DNA of 64,000 bases. It comes from Tetranychus cinnabarinus. Its lineage: Eukaryota > Arthropoda > Arachnida > Trombidiformes > Tetranychidae. The position numbers and the translations under genes were made by a program. Positions within the stretch are counted from its first letter, which is position 1. Each line of letters begins with the position of its first letter. Location of the stretch: positions 2,790,001-2,854,000 of the forward strand of contig WHVY01000005.1 in the NCBI GenBank assembly GCA_022266195.1, read 5' to 3'. Below the pieces are notes generated by a model. That model did not search any database. It was not told where the DNA came from and saw only the letters and a program-made list of their open reading frames with translations. Below, piece by piece: positions 38,801 to 50,551 of this stretch.

Positions 38801-41800
38801 TTCGGCTTTCATCGTATCTAAACATTTTTACGCTCAGATAAATTTCAAGTTTACTCATTTTTTTCTAATTTGTTGAAAAATTTATTTCTCTTTACTTTTT
38901 GGGAAACGCTAAAGGCAAAGGTTATAATCAGCATCAAGAATAATGTTAGTCGAAAATGAATAACCAGAAACTCATGAAGCTATTCTTTTTCTTCTTCCAA
39001 CCTTTTTTTCTCTTTTCTCTTTATGCTCAAATCAAAGTTTACTGTTGGCCATTTGATCCTGTTGACAGTGATGAGCTTTTATATAAAAAACTTATCATTA
39101 CCATTATTATCATCATCATTTTCGGTCATTTTTTTCTCGTTTTTGGACAATGAATGACAGCCTAAAGATGAACTTGTTACAGTTACATTTGTTAACTGTT
39201 CATAATATCAAAGTTAAACAAAGTCTTTTGTTTTCCAACAAAAAAAAACGCTTTTTTCAAGTAAACAGACGAAACTTGAAAAGCACAGTTGAACCATTAA
39301 TCCAGTTTCGCACAGTAAGCCTTTTTCCCACTAAATGCTGAACATTATCGTCATTAATTGTCATCAGTTTGTTTCTTTGATAAACAATTACAATGACAAG
39401 AAGGATATACGAGAAGAGGAGAAATGGATGATTAGAAGATGTTCAGTTTTTTCAGCTATTCATGATGATAACAATGGAATTGTTTGGAAGAGAAAAAAAT
39501 GCGAGGAAAAACATTTTTTCATCTTTCATGATGTGATGTGACATTTTTTTCTGCCGGAACTTTTTTGTCTCTTCAATGAACTAAGCAAACAAGCCATCAA
39601 ACACCATTCAACTGCGAGCTCAAAACGTTTGAAACACAAGCGAATCAGAAAAGAATGGCTAAAACCTTCGAATATCTTGAAATTTGAAATTCTCAGACAA
39701 AAAGCTGCAACAAAATCAAAATGAATTTCAATTGTTAGTCGAGAAAAAGTGATAAATGCGTAAAAATGATATCAATTGCAACTCATTGACAGAGAAAGGA
39801 ATGATAATGAAGATGATCAAAGGGAATTCAGAAAGAATTCAGAATTTTCTGCAGAATTAATGAGTTGATTTTTTTCATTACTTAACCTTTTACCATTCTT
39901 TTCTTTGAACGATAACAAGTTACTGAGCAATAACATGTTATCGTATTCTGTCTCAACCTTCCTGTTTAGCTTTTGATAATATTGTTTATCGAACTGCAAA
40001 AAAGTAAATTTCAGCCTGAAAAGAGATTACATTGAAATCCTTTTTTCATTATCATCAACAATTGGAATCATTACCATCCTCATGGTAAAGCCATTTTATT
40101 TCTCCTTTTTTGCCTTCGAATAAATCATTGGTGTAAAAGGAGAGAAAAAAGGTTACATCAAGATTATTCCGCTGAATTGTTGGTGGTCATTTTATCTGCA
40201 AAGAAAAGACCAGTTTAAGCACTATCACAGGAAAGAATCAAAAGGTTTGTTTTTTTCCATGTTATCTGATACAGAAAAATAAAGTTTCACAAAAAAAACG
40301 AGAAAAGTTGTTTGGTTATTCAACTTAGTCTTTTCGCAATTTCCTAACTCGAGCTCAACTAAACAATTGCTAGCATTTCCAGTAATGATGTAAAATTCAT
40401 TCTCGTTTTATGTTTAATCGCACTAAGCTAGACACAATTGTAAATATTGAAAAAGGTAATGACAATAGAAGTAATATTTTGTGCTTTTCCATTCTATTGG
40501 AAGTATAAAGAATATAAAAAAGTTCATTGCTATCGAATGGAGTAAAAGTATTGAAAAATTGAATAAAATAAATTGATTGTAAATGGAATTTAAAGTTGGA
40601 TGAAATAAGCTTTGATAAATTATTGAACAATTTTTCATCTAATTTGTCGTTTCTTTTGTCGAAAAATCAAGCTTATGAAAAGACATCAAACAAGTTAACT
40701 TTTGAAGTTAAACACTAAGTTGGACAAAGCTGTGGATAGCCTCAGACTAATAGTGTTAATTGTGTTCTATTTGCCTATTAGGTTACTAGACTTAACTCTG
40801 ATTTTGTTTCAACCGCTGAATATTCTCATGACAAGCTCAACCCAGTTGAGTCAACAATGGTTAGAAAAGACTCTTAGAGCTTAGGATAGTTCAATATAAA
40901 GTTAGAACTGTTTTCGAGCAAATGTTCACACAGCCAAATTCAGAAAAAGTCAAAGCAGTCACGTCAAATTACATGAAGTTTCGAAGCACAAAGTAGAAAA
41001 AGTAATGAAATTCGTGTAAATTGAAGCATTTCGTTCGAGTTTACGTTTATTCTTCGTTTAAAAAGCTCTTTGCACAGAAGAGATTAAATGAAGCGCTTTC
41101 TTCGCCAACAACAATTGAAACTCTGAATATAAATAATTGATTCATAATCCATTATAAAGAATTACTAAATCTATTTATACCAACATATATATGTATTTAT
41201 AATGAACATGATATTATAATATCTGTAACCTTTACCACGCAATCGACTTATCACCATAAGAATGTTAAAATCAAGATTGGCAGCCAATAATTAGGGATTT
41301 TTTTCTTAGAAACTCGTAAAATGTTTGTCATTAAAATTGTTCATTCAAGTTTTAAGTTCTAATCTTGATGAAACCTCTTGAAAACAAAATACTCTTAAAT
41401 TTTCAACTCAAGTTCCGTCTCCAATTGGCTTTACTCAATCAAACTCTGAACCAAATCATTTATCATTCAACAATGAAAGGCAGCGAAACATAATGATATG
41501 TTTGGAGAAACATTAATGGTTACTTTTGAGGTAAACCCCAATTGAATGGTCACTTCTTCCTTGGAATCCTTTTAACTTTCAAATTATTGATTATGGTTCT
41601 TCAGGTTCTCCATGGAGATGTTATTGCCTGTGGCCTAACCAGTAGAAACCATTGTTTAATAAAAAAAGCTACAATCAGAGCAGAACTACCATGTAAAGAT
41701 CTTGATCACCCCAAACATAATATCAACTTGTAAAATCCATTTTTGTTTTGCTTGGTAAAGACCATTACCATTATTGGTTATTGGTACATCACTGTTATTA

Positions 41801-44800
41801 AGTTGGTTTAGTTGGACATGAAGAAGAGCTCAAAAGGAGAAGAAATGAAAACATTAAAAAAAGAGTTTCCAATTTCGAAACTCGAAATTGTCAATTAGAG
41901 CTGTAAAACTCGTATGAGTTTTAATGATGATAATGATGGAAAGGGAATGAGAAAATTGTAAAGTAAGAACAAGGCTGATAAAGGTTGAGAAGATGAAGGA
42001 AGGATGAAAGTGTCTTATTAACTTTACAAGGATTTTAGAGTGAAAATAAAAACTTTTTTTGTCAACTTGCAACGTATAAGATCAATTTCATGTGTTCAGC
42101 CTGAAATTGACATTTTTCTTCTTCTTCTCTTTCATTCACTTTTAGGATGGCAAGTTGGATGAGCCTTTGCAAGGAAAACAAGAAAATTGAATGAAAGGTT
42201 GTAGAGAGAGAAAAAAGTTGAACGAAGAAAAATGTTAAGAAAACATGTCAATTACAGTTTGCCCTGCAACTTTTATCCTCATTATCGTCATCATCAGAAT
42301 CTTAAAGTTTAATAGACAAGTGTAATCACGAAAATGATCAACGTTTAGAGTTGCAAATTGTATCAAAATGAGACGGAAACATGCACAATATTGAACAGAA
42401 AAGGATTGGCAAGAAAATTGGATTAACCTGCTAACCTTAATGATTTATTTAAAGCAAAATGTACATTTTAATATCGAACTATCAAGTTTAATGAAAATGC
42501 AGTTCTTAGATTTTCATATGGGTGGGTCAAGAAGAAAGTCAAGGATTTTGATTTTAAGGATGATTAGGTTTTCTTAAAAACGAGAAAAGATCAACTCATT
42601 CAATTCAGCCCAATATTCATGACTTTGTTTCCTTTTCATAATTAATGAAGCAGCACAATGCTTTATAATTAATAGAAAGACTAATTGACACCCTAAACGC
42701 TCAGCATTTTTCTTTTGTCTTTTATTGTTGGAACATTCATTTATTATGCAAATCAAATTAACGAATTTGTTCACATTGAGAATGCATTTTGCTTCATCTA
42801 TTCAAACTCGGGTTAAGTTGACATGGCAGGTGTTTGGGTACAGCATAGAGTCAGAGTTGTGGCGCCTGTTTAAGGTGTTTCGCTTGAAGATAGTTTGAAT
42901 GATATCCGATATGATGATATACTGCTTATCGACTTCGAGAATCGAATGCATTTCTTCAAGTTATATAATACCAATGTATAACAATAAAACTTTTTCGGTC
43001 TCGGCTGATCTATTAATCAGCCTTAATAATAGCGATTCATAAATGTGATTAGAATTTTTCTGTTGAAATGTTTTCTGTTTTCAAAATGTTGAAATTTGCT
43101 AATTTTTCGACTTTACAAGTTTCATCTGGAATGTCTCGGTGTCATTCTGGTTGACTATTCATCTGTGAACTTAAAACTTTATCCTTATGAAGGTTATCAT
43201 TTTACTCTAGTGAGCAATAACAACCATGAAGGCAATAAAAATTACAGTATGAAAAGGAAGATATTATTAGAAGATAATAAAAAGAACAGAGAAAATGTTT
43301 CTATCCATTCTTTGGCTCAGAACTTTGTCAAGGTTATCCAGTGTTACTTTTCATGTGACCTCTGATCTAAATTCAAAGGTCATTTTCTGATATAACAGTT
43401 TCTTAGCAATAATTAGATGAATGATTTAATCATGGCTCTTTTCTCTTATCCAGTGCATTTTCTTTCAAAAACAACCTCTTTATCCAAATAAAATAAATCT
43501 TTTCAGATTCCAATTTAGAGCAATGAACTTCTTGCAAAATTTAAATTTGCTCATGAATTTGACTAAAGATGTGAAATATCGAGAGAAGGAAAAAAGAACT
43601 GAAAAAGAGTGAAAAAGTTGAAAGATTTTGGTAGCAACAGCGCACAAGTGAAAATGTTTATCAACTTGTTTATTAACTGAATTAGATGATGGATCAATAA
43701 AATTGGTAACCATGAGAAGGAGAAGGAAGAAGAAAAAGGTAAAGGTTAATAATGATGCAAATAGGATTCTGATGATTCTGTTTCTTTTGATTCCTTTTTT
43801 TCGCATTTTGACGAAATTCTGTTGGAATTATTTCTCTCTCTATTTCTCTCTCAACTTGCTCGTTTCAATGTTAACTGATACCTTTCATTTCCATTTATTG
43901 GACTCAAAGGTAAAAGCAGAGAAAAGCTCAATAGAATTGAAATTATTGCTCAGAGTAAACCAGGCAAATAGCAGAATTGATACTAACTTTAAATTGTCGA
44001 TTCATTTACATTCAATGTTATCTGATTCAAAATAGCAAAATAATATTTTACTCTTATCAAGCTATCAAAAAAAATGTGCAAAACTGAAGGAAATGAAAAA
44101 AGGTAAATAACTTGTCAACTCCCTTGATGACAATTATACAGCAAAAGAAACATTAAAACATTTTACGAATCGAATGCTAATTTTCAACTCGAATCGTCAA
44201 CAATTTCAACATTGACATGAACCTGTTAAACCACACTTTATTGGCCTCAGCATTTGCTGCATCGGTCATGATAGTTTCGTGTTTTCATGGAAATAGTTTT
44301 CAGGTTAAACGCTTCTGTTTAAACATGCAACGAATCATCGTTTACTGGAATCTTCATTTTTACGACTTTCTTCAGAGCAATTAATATAGTGTTTACACTT
44401 GCTTCACTTTGAATGTTAACCATTTTATCCTTTAAATAGCTTATTTATTCCAACATTTGGCCATCAAATTTCCATGCTGTTGCAAGTGAAAAATGTTTTT
44501 TATTGCTGATTGATAAATGTTTACATGAAACGAAACATTCTTTATTACCTAAAAAAACCTGAAAATGTTATATTTAGCTGAATTGAGCAAAGGCTTGGAT
44601 TATTCAGTGTAAAAGTTGCTTTTTGTTTTCTTTTTTCAATCATTTCTTTACTTTTTTTCACTCGCCGTGTTGTTCAATGTAATCAGTTTGATGAGAAACA
44701 AAAAAAGTTCTCATTATAGCTCATGAGAAGAACATGAAATTATGTTGATAAATAGTGATCATGTTTTAATCATAACAAAGAATTGAATTACGCACGAATG

Positions 44801-47800
44801 AGCCTAAATAGAGAAACACAAAAAACACAGAAAATGTTGAAATGTAATTAAGTAATCAATAGATTCCAATTATCGTCATTAAAAGGAGAAATAAAACAAA
44901 AGTAAAAAGAATAATAAAAATCATTCGTTTCGATAAACCTTCAAAGTACAGTTCCAGAGGTGAAAAAGGTTTTGCATTACAAGAACATTCAGAGTAAAAT
45001 GGAAACGTGAGTGAGAGGAAGAAGATAACTTGAAGGTAAATTGTTGAACATTTCAAGTGAGAAATGAAGAGAATCCAGAAATGCGGAATTGACTCGAAAG
45101 AGAAAGAAAAGGGTAAAAAGATTATCAAAATTGAAATGTAATACTTTTCATTGTGATTATCATGAGTAAAGAATTAATTTTGACACTTTTGCATCAAAGA
45201 AAAGAAGACAAACCCTGTTTAAATGGGAAATAATATCAAGTGAAACATCAATTTTCTTTTCAAACTTTTCCATATTTATCGTTGAGAAGGAAAAGTTGAC
45301 ACTGATGTTCATTTTTACGCAAAAATTGATTTTCTTTTGTTAATCAGGGTTACATGTTTTGCATGAGAATTGCAACAATTTGAGAATAAAATTTCAATAA
45401 AGTGACAACAAAACTCGTCTAATTGTTGCATTAGACTTGAAACAGCTCAAGTCTCATCTCAATATTAAACTTTCATAAACTCTAATCTTCTTCTTGTTGC
45501 TTCAAATTTCATTTTCAAATTATGAAAATTACAATAACAAAAGTTTTCTCCTCTTTTGTCTTCTTTCATTAAAGGGCTTCTTTCTTCTCCATCAAATCAT
45601 GATAACAAATTGTGAATAAATGAGAAGAGAAATGATTTAATCGATAGATTAAAGTTATTCATCAGAATTTTTCATCATGAAAGATGAGAAACTCAACAGC
45701 AACTTCAGATGAGAGTGATAATGATACATGATCGTGATATAAATCATTTTTAAATTGCCGACGAAAGATGATTTGATGAAAAGATGAAAAGTTCAATTAA
45801 TGTAAAGAAAATATTTGGTAATATTTTCTGATAAGTTCATGATTAAAGTAAAAGGCAAGAAAATTGCATTGAAAGACTCAGATGAAATTAGCTTTTACTT
45901 ATTTTGCTTTACAAAGGCTTTTGAAAAGTTGACAAATCACATCAGAAGGAAAGTTCTGATAAACTTGGCTAATTTCAATTCTGAATTGACAGTTGACTAA
46001 ACAATTGCTTGAATATTGTGACATTAAATTATCTTATTGAAGGTGATGAGAAGAGCAGAGATTGAATGAAGAAAGAAAGTGTTTAAAGTTTGGAAGCTAA
46101 TTAAAAGTCAAAGTCAATTGTAATTGTAATAATCAGATTGAACGTTATTCTGATGAATAAACTGAATGGTGCAAAAAGAGGGAAAGAAAAGTGCAAGTTA
46201 ATGAGAAATTTTGCGAGAAAAGAAGAAGAAAAAATAAACACAATTTGAAGGGAAAAAAAGAGGAGGAAAAAAGTTCAGTTCTGTTGTTGAAAAGAAATGG
46301 AGAAAAAAAGAGATTGGTTCAGTGAAAGAGATAATGAAGAATCTGTAAAAGTCGTTCTTTTTTACCATTTCATGGAAATTAATTGAACTCACAACTCAGC
46401 ATCCGTCAGGTTGACAGTTGGACAGGAGAATAAGAGTCGAAAGAGAGTGAAGAAAAAGGAGTTCTTTTCATGTATCGAGTGATTAAAGAGGGCAAAAAAA
46501 GTATCAAATTGTTAACAGTCATCATGTAAATTTAACCTTTTCTTGACTTTGGAGAAATTTTTTTTCTCTTTTCAATTTCAATGTTAAACTGTCAAAATAT
46601 ATGAATTTTGGTGGTTTACCTTTTCAAGTTGAACTGTTTCCCTTTAGACGGTATAATCCACTTGACAGGGTTAATAAGCGAATCACAGGGTAACGATGCA
46701 AACGTAATACTATCTTTACTGAACAGAACGAAACTCGATAAATTCATTTTGGATAAGAATAAACAAACTTAAATGGAATCGAAAAGGTTGGTCAGTTTGA
46801 CTGAGACCAAAGGCCGAATGAAACTCATTGCCCTCAATTTGATTCAAATTTTTAACCAATTTGCTTGCAAATGGAATAAAGTTGATTGTCCATTAAATCG
46901 AGAAATTGATTTCCTTATTTATCATAATTTAATTTGCTAATATCGAGATGAAAATTTTCTTTTCTTCCCTTTTTCCAAGAGAATGGAAAATGGAACAAAA
47001 GATTATTCATTTTGATTCAGAAGATTAACTGGATGCTAATTGAATCTGTAAATGGTGCATTTGAAAACGAGTACAACTACTTGTTAGTAAATGTTGCCCT
47101 TTTCATTATTAACCGTATTATGAGCTTCTAGTGTTGTCTACGTGATGGTTAAGATAAAATGTTGATAATGTTATGATCAACTTGCAATAATGATGGAAAG
47201 CAGGAAACTCTTAAGAGAGAAAAGAAAAGATATAAAAGATGAAAAGTGCAGACAGGGTGAAAACATGATCATGGTGAGAGATGAAAATGGAACAGCAATT
47301 TTTTTCTTGCTCTTCTTCTCTTTTCATGATGGAAAATATTGGATGAGGCGAATGTCAACTTATGAATTATCACTTTTAGGAAATCCTTTTCTTTCTTATG
47401 GTTCTCTCTTTTATCTACTTCTTTCCAACTTTACCATTAAACTTGAATTGACAATGGACATTTGCTGGTTATTAATATTTTACGACATCAACTGGGAGTT
47501 TATTTGGGAAATGAGGAGAAAGCTTTTCAAGTAAATAAAATAATGCAATGTAAACAACAATCATCATAATGCACTTGAATATCGAGTTCAATTGTTGCAA
47601 ATTTTCATTTGCAAACTCGTTTTTATCAAAACAAGTTATCAAATGTCAATTTAAATTGTAAATGCCTTTTTGCCTGATCTTGAGCGAGGGAAACATGCGC
47701 TCAGTTTGGTTTAGTTTTAGGCAATAAATTGCATTTCGTTTCCCTTGGATTGAACATTTATCAATGTCCATTTTATGTGTTTTCAAAGTGCAAACTTTTT

Positions 47801-49292
47801 CGAAGTCAACTTGCAATTACTTTGGACAATTTAGATTAATGGTCGACTGTAATGGTTTTGCATTTGTCGTTTGAGCTTCAATAGTGAGGAAAACTTGAAA
47901 ACTTTTGTGTTTGACTTGGAGCTTCAATTGTTCAACTTACTTTAAAAATATTTGCTCAGGTCGTGATGATTGGACGATGAGATAAGGTCCGTCTGGCTTT
48001 GTTGGCAACGAAATATCTACTGAATGTGATCGCTGTGTTTTGGTTGGCGATGTTTCTTTGGGCCGAGATCCGAGATTCTCGGGAACTTTGAGAAATGAGG
48101 CGTCAATCGAAGCGGATCTATTCTGTTTGGTCAAGGGAACTTCCAAAGAGATTACAGTTATTCCGTTACCCAAGTCTTCTTCAAACTCTTGCAAGGGTGA
48201 TGGTGCTTCTGGTGGTGGTGCAGCCGACAGTGTGACCATGGGTGATATATCGTCACCCGAAATGAGGCACTGAGCATCCGAGTCACTTGCTATACGAGCT
48301 GTTTTCACGTGAGTTGCAATGTCTGCATCAGTGCCAGTTGCTTTTGAAATTAGCTCGGAATCACTTTTAGTCTCTTCTTCATCCCTGGGTGAACTTGGTT
48401 CAGATGATGAGCCACATTTACTGAGAATATTTTTAGCAAGATTCTTGTCAAATGGACCGCTAAAAGTGGCATGATCATGTTCACCTTCATTCAAGTCATC
48501 ACTTGCCGATCGTCTTCGTGGTCTAAATGACCGTCTAGTTGAACAAGTGGCAACAACTTCGTCATCTGTATCATCATCTTCAGTTGTTAATGAACCTGTT
48601 GATGAAACAAAAGTTTGCTGCAAGGCTTTCAAAGCAGCCTGTTCCTCGACCAGTGAACAATGTATGCATTTTTCACCGAAAAACAGAAAAGGCGAAGCTC
48701 GACCCGATGAAGGTGACGAAGATCTCCTTATAAACAGCTTCCACTTGGGAATCTCCAGAAAAGATATCGAAGAACCAGATCTCAATTTACCACTCATGGC
48801 CTCCTTGCCCGAAGCCGAATCAAAAGACTTTGATCTTGCACTTTTAGCTGCCAAGGGTACATCAAGCATTTCACTGCCCGACGAGAGAACCTCGGGTTCA
48901 GTAGTAAGGGAAGAAGGGTCAGCTTCAGTGCTCAAGGTTGTAGAGCCAAGTTCATCGAGTCGAATAGAATCAATGTCACGACGAATACGAATCTCATCGT
49001 AAGAAGCTGATCGAATCTGACGAACTCCAACAGGTAAGGACAAGTTGTTGCTGTTGGTGAAACTATTTGCCCCACAAGAGTCAATCTTGTCATTGGAGGT
49101 TGAAGCACACGAATCAGGCACCATAAGAGAGTGATAGCTTTCAGAGGTGGAATCGAGTGTCAACACGTTATTGAGATAATGTGAACTGGCACCCGAAGAG
49201 GTTGCAGGTGTTGCAATGTTGCCACTTGGAGATCTATCAACTCGAGGAGTCGAAACATTTTTACGGCGAAACTTGTCCCGAAGACGTTGCAT
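14840..49292 (-). CDS. rdgA: Diacylglycerol kinase, type IV (eye-specific rdgA / DGK zeta-iota family), 12 coding exons
   Basis: Phosphorylates diacylglycerol to phosphatidic acid, ending DAG signalling; in flies rdgA acts in the photoreceptor phototransduction cascade. Exons: 49292-47941, 25377-25299, 23699-23616, 23084-22950, 21110-21009, 20863-20711, 20454-19081, 18132-17939, 17850-17753, 17674-17477, 16806-15616, 14889-14840. All are flanked by GT-AG and keep frame, giving 1669 aa. Order: Ser-rich N-terminus (1-451), two C1 domains (about 485-604), basic MARCKS-like segment (636-659), low-complexity linker, catalytic domain (GGDGT at 874-878, LPLGTGNDLAR at 900-910), accessory domain, linker, ankyrin repeats (about 1535-1650), C-terminal -ETTV. 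C1-C1-MARCKS-catalytic-ankyrin-PDZ ligand is the type IV layout. The start at 49292 is preceded by an in-frame TGA. Introns run from 78 bases to 22.6 kb. Family is certain; the exact exon set is inferred from phase and homology. Confidence 0.92.
14890..15615 (-). other. Last DGK intron
   Basis: 726 bases, AT-rich, between exons 11 and 12. Its minus-strand start GTGAGTTG is in frame with a stop five codons on. A purine-rich run at 15476-15525 becomes a pyrimidine tract on the sense strand. Nothing else is recognisable. Confidence 0.6.
15599..16806 (-). CDS. rdgA: DGK exon 11: ankyrin-repeat region, with a retained-intron alternative end
   Basis: Continues AERYFRIDRAQEHLHYV, then a Ser/Thr/Asn-rich linker, then ankyrin repeats from about EIIEAVKRADL (LTTLHYAAMLGYHDIIQYLV, TPLHYAILYGQR). 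At GAT C|GTGAGT (15616) there is a good donor after LAAYLD. Use of this donor joins the exon at 14889-14840. Without splicing the frame ends five codons later at 15599 (RELNS, stop), giving 1658 aa and no PDZ ligand. Confidence 0.88.
16807..17476 (-). other. DGK intron 10
   Basis: 670 bases, AT-rich, no gene seen. A minus-strand ORF at 17264-17497 is only the end of exon 10 read on into this intron. Confidence 0.7.
17477..18132 (-). CDS. rdgA: DGK exons 8-10: accessory domain end and linker
   Basis: Exons 18132-17939, 17850-17753 and 17674-17477 separated by introns of 88 and 78 bases. Contains AGGHGSCVAQCKEAKII, IPMQVDGEPCRLLPS, IRIKVKNQANMVAKSK, then LDYETFHYDK and NDWCFVD. These match conserved C-terminal accessory segments of DGK zeta/iota. 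Splits are phase 2, 1 and 1. Confidence 0.9.
18133..19080 (-). other. DGK intron 7
   Basis: 948 bases, AT-rich, without any recognised feature. Confidence 0.7.
19081..20454 (-). CDS. rdgA: DGK exon 7: MARCKS-like segment, linker and catalytic core
   Basis: One exon of 458 codons, phase 0 at both ends. It starts with a basic Ser/Arg/Lys segment (GSFKSSIRRSPKNKR), then a low-complexity Ser/Pro/Gln/Thr linker. The catalytic domain follows: KPLLVFINPKSGGNQG, PRQVFDLSQGGP, ILACGGDGTAGW (Ala where vertebrate DGKs usually have Val), VLPLGTGNDLAR, GWGGGYTDEPVSK, VQLDRWDV. The start of the accessory domain contains NNYFSIGVDAHIALEFHEAREAHPERFNSR. The exon ends at LTTYQL|GTAAGT. Confidence 0.94.
20711..25377 (-). 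CDS. rdgA: DGK exons 2-6: pre-C1 region and two C1 domains
   Basis: Exon 25377-25299 gives KAIQGEIK...RSAPDWG, like the RKAI...DWSE segment of DGK zeta/iota. Exons 23699-23616 and 23084-22950 form C1A (GDLCYVGENEC, CCPACKITAHTGC, FHCKPTF). Exons 21110-21009 and 20863-20711 form C1B (HHWVHRR, CRQCGKSF, ISCSWCKTAYHNKENC, TCSLGIH, ending LPRK). The C1 Cys/His ligands are mostly in place. Donors are GTATG, GTAAG, GTGAG, GTTGG and GTAAA; GTTGG at 21008 is the weakest. Confidence 0.92.
21111..22949 (-). other. DGK intron 4
   Basis: 1839 bases; a purine/GAT-rich patch near 22258-22310 produces a chance ORF on the minus strand (22103-22411). No gene recognised. Confidence 0.7.
23085..25298 (-). other. 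DGK introns 2 and 3
   Basis: Intron 23085-23615 (531 bases) and 23700-25298 (1599 bases) flank the small exon at 23616-23699. No further coding signal is recognisable; the ORF at 24641-24838 has no support. Confidence 0.7.
26023..26053. repeat. (GAT)n microsatellite in DGK intron 1
   Basis: GAT triplets with an interrupting AAT, in the large intron. Confidence 0.85.
32225..32252. repeat. (CTTT)n(CT)n pyrimidine microsatellite
   Basis: About four CTTT units followed by six CT units on the plus strand. Confidence 0.85.
41870..41890. repeat. Small perfect hairpin
   Basis: Arms CAATTTCGA and TCGAAATTG, nine bases each, with a three-base loop. This is the neatest stem noticed in the large intron; it could be chance. 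Confidence 0.6.
47941..49292 (-). CDS. rdgA: DGK exon 1: arthropod rdgA-type N-terminal region
   Basis: Encodes residues 1-450 and two bases of Lys451. It begins MQRLRDKF and has RSASYDE (94-100) and RSKSFDS (153-159), which I recall from the N-termini of insect eye-specific DGKs. Residues 183-192 are basic (KWKLFIRRSS), followed by a CxxC pair at 209 and 212. The motif R-S-x-S-x-D occurs five times (94, 153, 261, 392, 421). Acidic and Ser/Thr-rich stretches suggest disorder. The donor AAA|GTAAGT leaves two bases, matching the exon at 25299-25377, which starts with the third base of Lys. This phase match and the known protein order place the exon in the DGK gene. Confidence 0.88.
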
Positions 49293-50550
49293 ATTAGTGA
49301 AGCAAAAAGATCAGCTACAGCGACGATTCAAGTTGAACAATTGAAGGTACTGATGATGATCAATTCACAGAGGCAAATGGAAAGGCTGACTTTGAAAATA
49401 TTGTTCATCAACTAAACTATCAATCTGGAAAGTTAAACATTGTACTTTGAAAAGCGGAAAATGGCAAACAAAATTATCCTTCATTTGTTGCACAAAGCAA
49501 AGACACTGTTTATCAACATTATTATTAAATTAACACAATCATATTTTTCATTATTTGTTCATATGTCAACAGTTTAAGAATAGGTCTTTTATCAATAAAG
49601 TTGATCAAATTTTGGGTTAATTTTTGCTCTATTTTTGTTCATCAACCAACTTGGAGTGATTGGTGATGATAATGATAGTGATGAAACAAAACGAATGATA
49701 ATATTTGATGAAAGATTGAGGATGAAAGTTGTATTTACTTGGGAGGGAAAAAAAGGAAAACAAAAAACTGTGTGTTGATATGAAATGAGAGTAAAGGCGA
49801 AAAGAATTGAAATGCCTTTATCTCTTTTCACTGTTCAACGTTGAACACCAAACTCGATGCTTCAATGTATCAGGCTTTTCCTCTACTGAACAACAGAAGC
49901 AACATATTTTTTTCCCTGCTTCTTGAGGCTTTTATTTTCATGTTAGTCTCGTATGAAATCTCACTCGGTTTCCCTCATTCCTCAATTCATTCATTCAGTT
50001 AGTCAGACATGATGAGGCTGAAACTGCATGATGATAATGACCCTGTGATTGTAACACTGACTAACATGCCATCTATGGAATAGCTGAACCATTACTTTAT
50101 CGATTGAAAATTCAATTCAACTGTTTGATTCTATTTTTAGACGATTGCAACGCTACTCTACGAGTCAACTTCAATTGGTTGCTTTACCAGTTAAAAGGTG
50201 GCGATAGTTTACTAAACCTTTACTGGTAACTAAGGTTATAATCAGATGTAAGCAGTTGTTTATGCAGAATGATGAATGATGTAGTTTACAATTTACATTT
50301 ACATTTTAATCTAGATCAAACATGGAGCCTCCAATACTATGTGACTATTTTTACGACAACCAAGACTCACAAGTTGTTGACTTGAGAGGAACCATAAATC
50401 AGGAAGTAAATTTAAGTTGGAAAGTTATTCGTTTTGAATTTATGGTCGGAACAGCCGGTTTGGTGTTATTATCAACCCTAACCTGAATATTTTCTCTCCA
50501 TATTGGCTACATCAACATTTACCTATGACCATGCTAAGCAGTTAACAATA
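49293..50550. other. Upstream flank and 5' UTR of the DGK gene
   Basis: AT-rich with no supported gene. An in-frame TGA lies 24 bases before the DGK ATG. The transcription start cannot be located; an upstream non-coding exon is possible. Confidence 0.6.
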
Positions 50551-50551
50551 T

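Larger units (their letters stand above)
25378..47940 (-). other. 22.6 kb first intron of the DGK gene
   Basis: AT-rich, low-complexity sequence with recurring TGAAAAG/CTTTTCA words and long A/G- or T/C-rich runs (for example 28085-28160, 33690-33720). It contains about 40 ORFs of 60-115 codons, mostly Phe/Lys/Ile/Ser-rich, on both strands and without recognisable domains. I read them as chance. Short exons or alternative first exons cannot be excluded by eye. Confidence 0.7.

Noticed and set aside
25405..47534. About 40 ORFs of 60-115 codons in the large DGK intron
   Set aside because: Low-complexity Phe/Ile/Lys/Ser-rich translations on both strands, explained by A/G and T/C runs.
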